Shown in pieces: positions 19,369-27,675 of a stretch of 64,000 nt of DNA; the first letter of the stretch is position 1; each line of letters opens with the position of its first letter. This DNA is from Azoarcus sp. (GTDB taxonomy: Bacteria > Pseudomonadota > Gammaproteobacteria > Burkholderiales > Rhodocyclaceae), in contig DYFV01000024.1 of assembly GCA_020725025.1 (NCBI GenBank), positions 1 through 64,000 of the forward strand, given 5' to 3'. A program made the translations under genes and the position numbers. Below the pieces are notes generated by a model. The model was not told the DNA's origin. It ran no database searches and was given only the letters and a program-made list of their open reading frames with translations.

Positions 19369-19998
19369 CTAACCCTTCTCCCGTAACGCCTCTGCCGACG
19401 GCGGCGGAGGCGGCAGCGCCCCCGTGACTCCGGCGGTCAGCACGAAGCGCATGGCCTCGTCCATGCTCATGTCGAGCGGACGCAGGCGGCTGCGGGGCAC
19501 GAGGACGGCGTAGCCGCCGATCATGTAGCTCATCGGGAGGTACACCAGCACGCTGTCCACCTGTCCCAGCCCGGCGGGCAGGCGCGCGGGGTCGGGCTGC
19601 GTCACCAGTCCGATCACCTCCATGCCCGTTTCGCCCAAGGTCACCGCGACCACCTGCTGGAACTCCTTCTTCTTCATCGGCGAGAAGTAGTCGACGAAGT
19701 CGCGCAGCGCGGGATACACGAGCCGCACCAGCGGCAGGCGGTAGAGCAGCCGCTCGGTGCGGGCGAAGATGCGCCGCACCGCGTACGCGTTCATCAGCAC
19801 GCCGACCAGGAAGGCCAGCGCGAGCCCTGCCGCCACGCCCATGCCCGGTACGTAGAGGGTCCACGGCATCCACTGGGTGAGCTGCCGGCCGAGCAGAGCC
19901 TCGGTGCTCACCACCAGCCAGTAGAAGAGGTAGAAGGTGAGCACGATGGGCAGGATGGTGATGATCCCGATCAGGATGTTGCGTGTCACAACGGCCAT
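19369..19998 (-). CDS. DUF502 family membrane protein
   Basis: GIITILPIVLTFYLFYWL…RLPLVRLVYPALRDFVDYFS…VLVYLPMSYMIGGYAVLVPRSRLRPLDMSMDEAMRFVLTAG. Confidence 0.85.
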   Translation of the reverse strand: MAVVTRNILIGIITILPIVLTFYLFYWLVVSTEALLGRQLTQWMPWTLYVPGMGVAAGLALAFLVGVLMNAYAVRRIFARTERLLYRLPLVRLVYPALRDFVDYFSPMKKKEFQQVVAVTLGETGMEVIGLVTQPDPARLPAGLGQVDSVLVYLPMSYMIGGYAVLVPRSRLRPLDMSMDEAMRFVLTAGVTGALPPPPPSAEALREKG

Positions 19999-20150
19999 GG
20001 TTGTCGCCTGTTCCTTGAGGGTTGGGGTAGGGGTGCGGCGCGGTTCCCGCCGCGCGCGTCCAGCATATCGGGTCGCGGGCCGCGGGAGGAGCCGAACCCG
20101 GGCCCGGCGCTTGCTGTCGACTCGGAACCGTGCAAGCGAGGAGCCCGGCC

Positions 20151-20783
20151 ATGACCCCACCCGATCCCCCCGTCGCCGCCGTTTCCGGCGCGCGTCCGAC
20201 GCGCGAGCAGGCCGAAGAGGCGGTGCGCACCCTGATCCGCTGGGCGGGCGACGACCCGAACCGCGAAGGGCTGCGCGACACCCCGGGGCGCGTGGTGCGC
20301 GCCTACGAGGAGTTCTTCGCGGGCTACGACTGCGACCCGCGGGACATCCTGGCGCGGACCTTCACCGAGGTGGACGGCTACGACGAAATCATCGTTCTGA
20401 AGGACATCCGCTTCGAGAGTCACTGCGAGCACCACATGGTTCCCATCGTGGGCAAGGTGCATATCGGCTACCTGCCCGCCCATCGCGTGGTGGGTATCTC
20501 GAAGCTCGCGCGCCTGGTGGAGGTGTACGCGCGGCGGCTGCAGATCCAGGAGAAGATGACGGTGCAGATCGCCGACACCCTGGACGAGGTGCTGCGCCCG
20601 CGCGGGGTGGCGGTGGTGGTCCAGGCGGCCCACGAGTGCATGACCACCCGCGGCGTGCACAAGCCGGGCGCCGCCCTGGTGACGAGCCGCATGGTGGGCG
20701 CCTTCCGCGACGATCCCTCCACCCGCCGCGAGTTTCTCGGGATCATCGGGCTCGCGGGGGCGGGGGTGTTGAGCAACACCTGA
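20151..20783 (+). CDS. folE: GTP cyclohydrolase I
   Basis: [65 protein letters not shown]. Confidence 0.96.
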   Translation: MTPPDPPVAAVSGARPTREQAEEAVRTLIRWAGDDPNREGLRDTPGRVVRAYEEFFAGYDCDPRDILARTFTEVDGYDEIIVLKDIRFESHCEHHMVPIVGKVHIGYLPAHRVVGISKLARLVEVYARRLQIQEKMTVQIADTLDEVLRPRGVAVVVQAAHECMTTRGVHKPGAALVTSRMVGAFRDDPSTRREFLGIIGLAGAGVLSNT

Positions 20784-20808
20784 GGTCCTTCGGAGGGGCG
20801 GCGCCGTT

Positions 20809-20889
20809 CCCGGATTCCGTCGCACTCCATCCGGGCTACGGAGCGCAGCGGTCTGCGTAGCGCGGATGGAGCCCAGGCGGAATCCGGGG
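20809..20889. repeat. Inverted pair of REP-like elements (copies 4 and 5; outward orientation)
   Basis: ccggattccgtcgcactccatccgggctac … gcgtagcgcggatggagcccaggcggaatccgggg; lies between convergent folE and oprM-like genes. Confidence 0.85.
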
Positions 20890-20898
20890 ATTTGGGCG

Positions 20899-22335
20899 TC
20901 AATCGGCGCTTGGGTCTACCCAACCCCCGCCCAGCGCCTTCACCAGATCCGCGATCGCCGCGCGGCCGGCGCGCACGGCGTCGAGCCGGGCGAGCTCCGC
21001 CGCGAGGTAGCCGCGCTCCGCGTCGAGCGTCTCCAGCCGGCCGGAGAGGCCCGCCTCGTAGCGCTGCTCGGCGAGCCGCAGCGCCGCCCGCAAGGCTTCC
21101 GCGCGCTCGGACTCGGCAAGCGCCGTCTCGCGGGCGGCGCGCTGGGCGGCCAGGGCGGTGCGTACGTCGGCAAAGGCGTTGGCGACCGCGCGCCGGTACT
21201 CTGCCAGCGCCTGATCCCGCTGGGCCTCGGCGGCGGCGGTCGCGTAGCCCAGGCGGCCGGCGTTGAAGATCGGCTGGGCGAGGCCCATGGCGAACTGGAA
21301 CACGCCCGCCGGGCCGGTGAAGAGCCGCGCGAGTTGCTCGCTTTCCGAGCCGACGTAGCCGGTGAGGCTCACTGCCGGGAAGTATTCGGCCCGGGCCGCG
21401 CCGATGCGGGCGTTGGCGGCGACCAGCCGTTGTTCCGCTTCGAGGAGGTCGGGGCGGCGCAGCAGCAGGTCGGAGGGCAGGCCGGCGGGGACCATCGGGG
21501 CGTCGTCGATGCGCGCCGTAGCCTCCGGCGCGGTACGGGCGACGGCGCCCTGCATGGCGGCGCGCGGCGACCGTCCCAGCAGCACGGCGAGCGCGGCCTC
21601 CTGTGCCTCGCGGGCCCGTTCCAGATCGGCGAGCTGGCTGCGCGCGCTCGCCACCTCGGCCTCGGACTGGCGCAGATCGAGCTCGGACGCGATCCCGGCG
21701 TCGAGCCGCTGGCGCATGAGCTCCACCGTCTCGGCCCGGGTGGCGAGGACCTGGCGGACGGTCTGGACCTGGGCGTCCAGGGCGAGCAGCGCGAAGTAGC
21801 GCTGGGCCACCTCCGCGGCGAGGGCAAGCCGCACGGCCTCGCGCGCCGCCTCGGCAGCGAAGGCCTCGGCGTGCGCCGCTTCGGAAGCGCGCCGGTACTT
21901 GCCCCACAGGTCCAGCTCCCAGGCGACGTCGAGCGTCGCCCGGTGGGCGTTGGTCACCCGCGGCACGCCGGGCGGGGTGAAGGCCGTCTCGCGGCTGGAT
22001 TGGGTGCGGTTGGCGCCGACGTTCAGGCCCGCCGCGGGGTAGCGGTCGGCGTCCGCGATGCCGGCCCGTGCGCGCGCTTCGAGCACGCGGGCGGCGGCGA
22101 TCTGCGTGTCGGCGCCCTGCGCCAGGGCTTCGTCGACGAGGCGGTCGAGCGCCGGGTCTCCGTAGAGCGTCCACCAGCGCTCGGGGACGCGGGCGGGACG
22201 GGCCTCGGGAGCGGCCGCGGCGGACCAGCTCTCGGGCAGCTCGAACTCCGGCCGGGCATAGTCCGGTCCGGTGGCGCAGCCGGCCAGGATCAGGGCGGCC
22301 GCCAGGGCGGGGAGGGTGCGGAATCGGATGTTCAT
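20899..22335 (-). CDS. oprM: RND efflux outer-membrane factor (OprM/TolC-like lipoprotein)
   Basis: LAGCATGPDYARPEFELPESW, …WELDLWGKYRRASEAA…, …VSLTGYVGSES…. Confidence 0.93.
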   Translation of the reverse strand: MNIRFRTLPALAAALILAGCATGPDYARPEFELPESWSAAAAPEARPARVPERWWTLYGDPALDRLVDEALAQGADTQIAAARVLEARARAGIADADRYPAAGLNVGANRTQSSRETAFTPPGVPRVTNAHRATLDVAWELDLWGKYRRASEAAHAEAFAAEAAREAVRLALAAEVAQRYFALLALDAQVQTVRQVLATRAETVELMRQRLDAGIASELDLRQSEAEVASARSQLADLERAREAQEAALAVLLGRSPRAAMQGAVARTAPEATARIDDAPMVPAGLPSDLLLRRPDLLEAEQRLVAANARIGAARAEYFPAVSLTGYVGSESEQLARLFTGPAGVFQFAMGLAQPIFNAGRLGYATAAAEAQRDQALAEYRRAVANAFADVRTALAAQRAARETALAESERAEALRAALRLAEQRYEAGLSGRLETLDAERGYLAAELARLDAVRAGRAAIADLVKALGGGWVDPSAD

Positions 22336-22340
22336 GGCGA

Positions 22341-25300
22341 TCACTCCTCCGCGGCCTGACGGAACTGCGCCTCGCGCGCCGGGTGGCGATGCACCTCGCG
22401 TACCTCGGCGAAGAGCTCCTCGCTGCTGCGCGGCTCCGAGAGCCGCCGCTCGTAGATCAGGCGATAGAAGAGCGGCACGAAGAAGATGGCGAGGAAGGTC
22501 GCCGCCAGCATCCCGCCCATGACGCCCGTGCCCACCGCATGGCGGGCGCCGGCGCCGGCGCCGGTGGAGATGGCGAGCGGCACCACGCCCAGGATGAAGG
22601 CGAGCGAGGTCATCAGGATGGGGCGGAAGCGCAGGCGCGCGGCCTCGATCGCCGCCGCCGAGGCGCTCATGCCCTCGCGGTGCTTGTAGAGCGCGAACTC
22701 CACGATCAGGATCGCGTTCTTCGCGGCGAGCCCGAGCAGCGTCACCAGGCCGATCTGGAAGTAGATGTCGTTGGTGAGCCCGCGCAGCCACACCGCGGCC
22801 AGCGCACCGAAGGTGCCGAAGGGCAGGGCCAGCATCACCGCCAGCGGCAGGGACCAGCGCTCGTACTGGGCGGCGAGGATGAGGAAGACCATCACCGCGC
22901 CCATGGCGATCGCCAGGCCGGCGGTGCCGGAGGCACGCTTCTCCTGGTAGGAGGCGCCGCTCCAGTCGAGGCTGAAGTCTGCCGGCAGCACCTCGGCGGC
23001 GATCGCCTCGACGCGCGCGAGCGCCTGGCCGGAAGACACGCCCGGTGCGCCGCTGCCGAGGATCTTCACCGCGGGCAGGTTGTTGAAGCGCTCGAGGGTC
23101 TCGGGGCCGGTGTCGAAGCGCACGGTGGCCAGCGCCGAGAGCGGCACCATCTCCCCGTGGCTGGAGCGCACGTAGAGGCTGCCCACGTCGGTCGGGCGGC
23201 TGCGGTAGGCCGGGTCGGCCGACATCAGCACCTGCCAGGAGCGGCCGTACTTGTTGAAGTCGTTCACGTAGAAGCTGCCCAGGGTGGCGGCCAGGGTGTC
23301 GTAGAGACCGTCGAGGGGCACGCCCAGCGACTTCGCCTTCTCCCGGTCGAGGTCCACGTAGAGCTGGGGCGTGTTCGAGCGCCACAGGGTGGACACGCCG
23401 GCGAGCATCGGGTCCTGGGCTGCCTTCGCGAGGAAGGCCTGACTCACCTCGGCGAGCCGCTTGGGGTCCGAGTCGCCGCGGTTCTGCAGGTAGAACTCGA
23501 AGCCGCCCGCCGTGCCCAGCCCGAAGATGGCGGGCGGGTTGAAGGCGAGCACCAGCGCCTCGCGGATGTGGGCGGTCTTCATGAACACCTCGCCCACCAG
23601 CTCGGGCGCGGCGACGTCGCGCTCGTCCCAGTGCTTGAGGGTGACGAAGAAGGTGGCCGCGTTGTTCTTGAAGCTGCCGCCGAGGAAGTCGAAACCGGTG
23701 AAGGCGATGGTGTTCTTCACCACCGGGTTCTGGCGGATGAGGGCGTCCACCTCCTTCACCACCGCATCGGTGCGCTGCAGGCTCGAGCCGTCGGGCAGGA
23801 ACACCGCGGTGATGAAGAAGCCCTGGTCCTCGTCGGGCACGAGGCTGCCCGGGGTGATGCGCCATAGCCCGGCGGCGAGCGCCACCATGCCGGCGAAGAG
23901 CAGGAGCCCGATGGCGCCGCGCCGGATCATCCACGCGACACCCCGCGTGTAGCGGTGCGTGGCCCGCGCGAAGAAGCGGTTGAAGGCGGCGAAGAAGCGG
24001 TTCTCGGCCTTGTGCTCGTGCTTGAGGATCAGCACGCACAGGGAGGGCGTCAGGGTGAGCGCCACCAGGCCGGAGATGGCCACCGCGATGGCGATGGTGA
24101 CCGCGAACTGGCGGTAGAGCTCGCCGGAGAGCCCGCCCAGGAAGGCGATGGGCACGAACACCGAGGTGAGCACCAGCACGATGGCGATCACCGGGCCGGT
24201 CACCTCGCGCATCGCCTGGATGGCGGCCTCGCGCACCGGCTTGTGCTCCTCGTGCATGATGCGCTCGACGTTCTCCAGGACGACGATGGCGTCGTCCACC
24301 ACGATGCCGATGGCGAGCACCATGCCGAAGAGGGTGAGCGTGTTGATCGAGTAGCCGAGGAGCAGCAGCCCGGCGAAGGTGCCGATGAGGGACACCGGCA
24401 CGGCGACGAGGGGGATCAGGGTGGCGCGCCAGTTCTGCAGGAACAGGAAGACCACCAGGAAGACCAGCAGCATCGCCTCGGCGAGGGTCTTCAGCACTTC
24501 GCGTATGGAGACCTTCACGAAGTCGGTCGTGTCGTACACCACCGAGTAGGTGAGGCCGTCGGGGAAGCGGGTGGAGAGCTCCCCGACGGTGGCGCGCACC
24601 TCGTCGGCGACGTCCACCGCGTTGGCCCCGGGGGCGAGGAAGATGCCGACCAGGGTGGCCGGGCGGCCGTTCTCGCGGCCGATGAAGTCGTAGTCCTTGG
24701 AGCCGAGCTCGACCCGGGCCACGTCGCCCAGGCGCAGGATCGAACCGTCGCCGTTGGCGCGCAGCACGATGTTCTCGAACTCGCCCACTTCCGAGAGCCG
24801 CCCGCGGGTGTTGATGGTCAGCGCGAGCTCCTGGCCGCTCAGGGTGGGCGGCTGGCCGATGCGCCCGACCGCGTACTGGGCGTTCTGCTCGTTGATCGCG
24901 GCGGCGAGGTCCGCCGTGGTGAGTTTCAACTGCGCGAGCCGGTCCGGGCGCACCCACACCCGCATCGCGTAGTCCTTGGCGCCGAAGATCTGCACGTTGG
25001 TCGTGCCCGGGATGCGCTTGAGGACGTCCAGGACGTTGAGGGTGACGTAGTTGGAGGTGAAGAGGTCGTCGTAGCGGCCGTCCGGCGAGGTGAAGGAGAG
25101 CACCTGCAGGAAGGAGCCGGAGGCCTTCTCCACCTCGATGCCCTGGCGGCGGACTTCCTGCGGCAGCCGCGCCTCGGCCTGCTTGACGCGGTTGTTGACG
25201 TTGATCACCGCCTGGTCGATGTCGGTGCCGATGTCGAAGGTGACGTAGATCTCCACCCGGCCGTTGGAGGCCGAGGTGGAGTTCATGTAGATCATGCCCT

Positions 25301-25520
25301 CGACCCCGTTGATCTGCGTCTCGAGGGGCGCGGCCACGGTGCGCTCGAGGACTTCGGAGGAAGCGCCCGGATAGTTGGCGGCCACCAGCACCTGCGGCGG
25401 TGCGATCTCCGGGTACTGGGCGAGCGGCAGCACGCGGATGGCGGCGAGCCCCGCGAGCACGATGAAGAGCGAGATCACCGCCGCGAAGATCGGGCGGTCG
25501 ATGAAGAAGCGGGAGAACAT
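22341..25520 (-). CDS. acrB: RND multidrug efflux permease (AcrB/MexB family)
   Basis: MFSRFFIDRPIFAAVISLFIVLAGL…QYPEIAPPQVLVAANYPGAS… and full-length RND domain. Confidence 0.96.
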   Translation of the reverse strand: MFSRFFIDRPIFAAVISLFIVLAGLAAIRVLPLAQYPEIAPPQVLVAANYPGASSEVLERTVAAPLETQINGVEGMIYMNSTSASNGRVEIYVTFDIGTDIDQAVINVNNRVKQAEARLPQEVRRQGIEVEKASGSFLQVLSFTSPDGRYDDLFTSNYVTLNVLDVLKRIPGTTNVQIFGAKDYAMRVWVRPDRLAQLKLTTADLAAAINEQNAQYAVGRIGQPPTLSGQELALTINTRGRLSEVGEFENIVLRANGDGSILRLGDVARVELGSKDYDFIGRENGRPATLVGIFLAPGANAVDVADEVRATVGELSTRFPDGLTYSVVYDTTDFVKVSIREVLKTLAEAMLLVFLVVFLFLQNWRATLIPLVAVPVSLIGTFAGLLLLGYSINTLTLFGMVLAIGIVVDDAIVVLENVERIMHEEHKPVREAAIQAMREVTGPVIAIVLVLTSVFVPIAFLGGLSGELYRQFAVTIAIAVAISGLVALTLTPSLCVLILKHEHKAENRFFAAFNRFFARATHRYTRGVAWMIRRGAIGLLLFAGMVALAAGLWRITPGSLVPDEDQGFFITAVFLPDGSSLQRTDAVVKEVDALIRQNPVVKNTIAFTGFDFLGGSFKNNAATFFVTLKHWDERDVAAPELVGEVFMKTAHIREALVLAFNPPAIFGLGTAGGFEFYLQNRGDSDPKRLAEVSQAFLAKAAQDPMLAGVSTLWRSNTPQLYVDLDREKAKSLGVPLDGLYDTLAATLGSFYVNDFNKYGRSWQVLMSADPAYRSRPTDVGSLYVRSSHGEMVPLSALATVRFDTGPETLERFNNLPAVKILGSGAPGVSSGQALARVEAIAAEVLPADFSLDWSGASYQEKRASGTAGLAIAMGAVMVFLILAAQYERWSLPLAVMLALPFGTFGALAAVWLRGLTNDIYFQIGLVTLLGLAAKNAILIVEFALYKHREGMSASAAAIEAARLRFRPILMTSLAFILGVVPLAISTGAGAGARHAVGTGVMGGMLAATFLAIFFVPLFYRLIYERRLSEPRSSEELFAEVREVHRHPAREAQFRQAAEE

Positions 25521-25533
25521 GGCGGTCCTCCCG

Positions 25534-26757
25534 TCAGCGTTGCGCAGCCGGGGCGACGGGCTCGCCTTCGGTGGCGGCGGCGGGGGCGTTGGGGGCCTCG
25601 GCGGCCACCGGGGCTCCCGGTCCGAGCTTGAGCACGCCGTCGGTGATGACCCGGTCGCCCGCGGCGAGCCCGCCGTGGATCACCCAGTCGTCGCCCGACC
25701 AGTCGCCCACCTCGACCGGCCGCATCGCGGCCTTGCCGTCCTTGTCGATCACGTACACGTACTTGCCCTGGGGGCCTTCGAGCACCGCGCGCTGGGGCAC
25801 CTTGAAGGCGCCGTGGCGCTCCGCGCCGGTGAGGCGCACGCGCACGAACTGCCCAGGATGGAGCAGGCCGGCCGGGTTGGGCACCTCGGCGCGGGCCTCT
25901 GCGGTGCCGGTCTCGCCGCTGATGCGCACGTCGGCGAAGTCCACCACGCCGGCCTGCGGTGCCTCGCTGCCGTCCGAGAGGATCAGCGTGGCCTTGAAGC
26001 GGCCGTCCTCGGGCAGGCGCACCCGCCCATCGGCGATCTCGCGGCGCAGCTTGAGGCGCTCGCTGTCGGGGATGCCGAAGAGCACGTGCATCGGATCCAT
26101 CTGCGTCACGGTGGTGAGCAGCATGTCGGGTCCGGACACGAGAGAGCCTTCCGAGGCCAGGGCTCGGCTGGCGACGCCGGCGATCGGGGAGGTGACCCGG
26201 GTCCAGTCGAGGTTGAGGCGCGCCTCGTCGACACGCGCCCGGGCCGCCTGCACGTCGGCTTCGGCGATCGCCTGGGCGGAGACCGCGTCGTCGTACTCGC
26301 GCTGGCTCACCGCGCGGGACGCGATCAGCGGGGCGAGCCGCTCGGCCTCGCGCTTCGCCTGGGCGAGGCGCGCCCGGGCTCCGGCGAGGTCGGCCTCGGC
26401 GCGGGCGAGGGCGGCGCGATAGGGTGCGGGATCGATGGTAAACAGCGACTGGCCGGCCTTCACCGGCTGGCCTTCGCGATAATTGCGCGATTCGAGGATG
26501 CCGGTCACCCGCGCGCGGATCTGCGCCTCGCGCGAGCCCTTGATCTGTCCGGTGTATTCGTAGGTGACCGGGACCGTCTGAGGGTGTACGGTGACCGCCT
26601 TCACGGGCACGGGGCCGCCGAACATGCCGGCGGGACCGTTGCCGGCGCCACTGTCGGCACCGCAGCCGGCGAGCAGGGCGAGCGAGACGACGAGGGGGAG
26701 GGCGAGCCGACGTGTCGCGCGGCGCCCGGGTGTCGGGCGCTGGGTGAGTCTTGTCAT
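25534..26757 (-). CDS. acrA: RND efflux periplasmic adaptor (AcrA/MexA family)
   Basis: Lipobox LLAGC; YEYTGQIKGSREAQIRARVTGILESRNYREGQPVKAGQSLF. Confidence 0.94.
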   Translation of the reverse strand: MTRLTQRPTPGRRATRRLALPLVVSLALLAGCGADSGAGNGPAGMFGGPVPVKAVTVHPQTVPVTYEYTGQIKGSREAQIRARVTGILESRNYREGQPVKAGQSLFTIDPAPYRAALARAEADLAGARARLAQAKREAERLAPLIASRAVSQREYDDAVSAQAIAEADVQAARARVDEARLNLDWTRVTSPIAGVASRALASEGSLVSGPDMLLTTVTQMDPMHVLFGIPDSERLKLRREIADGRVRLPEDGRFKATLILSDGSEAPQAGVVDFADVRISGETGTAEARAEVPNPAGLLHPGQFVRVRLTGAERHGAFKVPQRAVLEGPQGKYVYVIDKDGKAAMRPVEVGDWSGDDWVIHGGLAAGDRVITDGVLKLGPGAPVAAEAPNAPAAATEGEPVAPAAQR

Positions 26758-26856
26758 TGTTTTTCCTCGAATACGTTGCGAGGGCGCGCTTCGTGAGCGC
26801 TCCCCGCGGGGTCAGGGGCGATGCCAGGGGGAAGCCGAATCCTACGCGCAGGCTGT

Positions 26857-26876
26857 CATACATTCAAGCATGTATG
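26857..26876. promoter_or_regulatory. AcrR/TetR-type operator between divergent regulator and efflux operon
   Basis: catacat-tcaagc-atgtatg inverted repeat, close to the E. coli AcrR operator TACATACATTTGTGAATGTATGTA. Confidence 0.75.
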
Positions 26877-26953
26877 TAAAATAGTCTTTGCCGGCGTCGC
26901 AATGCCGCAACACCGGGGAGGATGGGCCGCAACGATTGCGGAGGAGTGAAAGA

Positions 26954-27613
26954 ATGGTCCGAAAAACCAAGGAAGAGGCGCTGGAAACGCGGGAACGCAT
27001 CCTGGATGCGGCCGAGCGGGTGTTCCAGCAAAAGGGCGTGTCGCGCACCTCGCTGCACGAGGTGGCCGCCGCGGCGGGCGTCACCCGCGGGGCGATCTAC
27101 TGGCATTTCCAGAACAAGGCCGAGCTCTTCGACGCGATGATCGAGCGCGTCTGCGCGCCCTTCGAGAACCTGTGCTCCGGCCCGCAGATCCTGGTCGGGC
27201 GGGAAGACAAGCTCGGCTTCGTGCGCGAGATGGCGATCGACTTCCTGCGGCGCGTGGAGAGCGACCAGCGCTACGGCCAGGTCTTCGAGATCGCGTGGCA
27301 CAAGTGCGAGTACGTGGATGAGATGTGCGCCATCCGCGACAAGTATCTGGAGGTGGGCAACCGCTATCTCGCGGTGCTGGAGACGGCGATCCGGGACGCC
27401 CAGGAGAAAGGGCGCTTGCGGGCGGACGTCGATCCCCGCCAGGCGGCGATCGGCTTGCACGCCCTGGTGGACGGGCTGGCGATCAACTGGACGCTGGCAC
27501 CGGGCGGGTTTCCCCTGGGGGAGATGGCTCCGGGGATCATCGATGCGTATCTGGCGGGGTTGGGGACGGCGTGCATGGTTGGGGGCGGCGCCGTCCATCC
27601 ATCCCCACCCTGA
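26954..27613 (+). CDS. acrR: TetR/AcrR-family transcriptional repressor
   Basis: MVRKTKEEALETRERILDAAERVFQQKGVSRTSLHEVAAAAGVTRGAIYWHFQNKAELF. Confidence 0.95.
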   Translation: MVRKTKEEALETRERILDAAERVFQQKGVSRTSLHEVAAAAGVTRGAIYWHFQNKAELFDAMIERVCAPFENLCSGPQILVGREDKLGFVREMAIDFLRRVESDQRYGQVFEIAWHKCEYVDEMCAIRDKYLEVGNRYLAVLETAIRDAQEKGRLRADVDPRQAAIGLHALVDGLAINWTLAPGGFPLGEMAPGIIDAYLAGLGTACMVGGGAVHPSPP

Positions 27614-27616
27614 CCC

Positions 27617-27668
27617 GGGAGCCTCCGCTTCGCTCCGTCGTTCGGCAGGCGGCGAGCGGTGCTTCGCG
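27617..27668. repeat. Second intergenic repeat family, copy B
   Basis: gggagcctccgcttcgctccgtcgttcggcaggcggcgagcgg… matches 829-866 over ~38 bp with few differences. Confidence 0.65.
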
Positions 27669-27675
27669 CCGGTTG

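Noticed and set aside
20765-20780. ggtgtt-gagc-aacacc hairpin at the folE 3' end as a terminator
   Set aside because: Short 6-bp stem, within coding sequence and without a U-tract; the adjacent REP pair is a better candidate.
20899-24957. 1352-aa minus-strand ORF and other very long overlapping ORFs (e.g. 35055-38756 minus, 38602-40965 minus, 23955-25631 plus)
   Set aside because: They are shadow ORFs in high-GC DNA. They lie opposite or out of frame with strongly recognised genes (acrB, uppS-rseP, bamA) and have low-complexity Arg/His/Gly/Ala composition. The oprM frame within the first is annotated separately.
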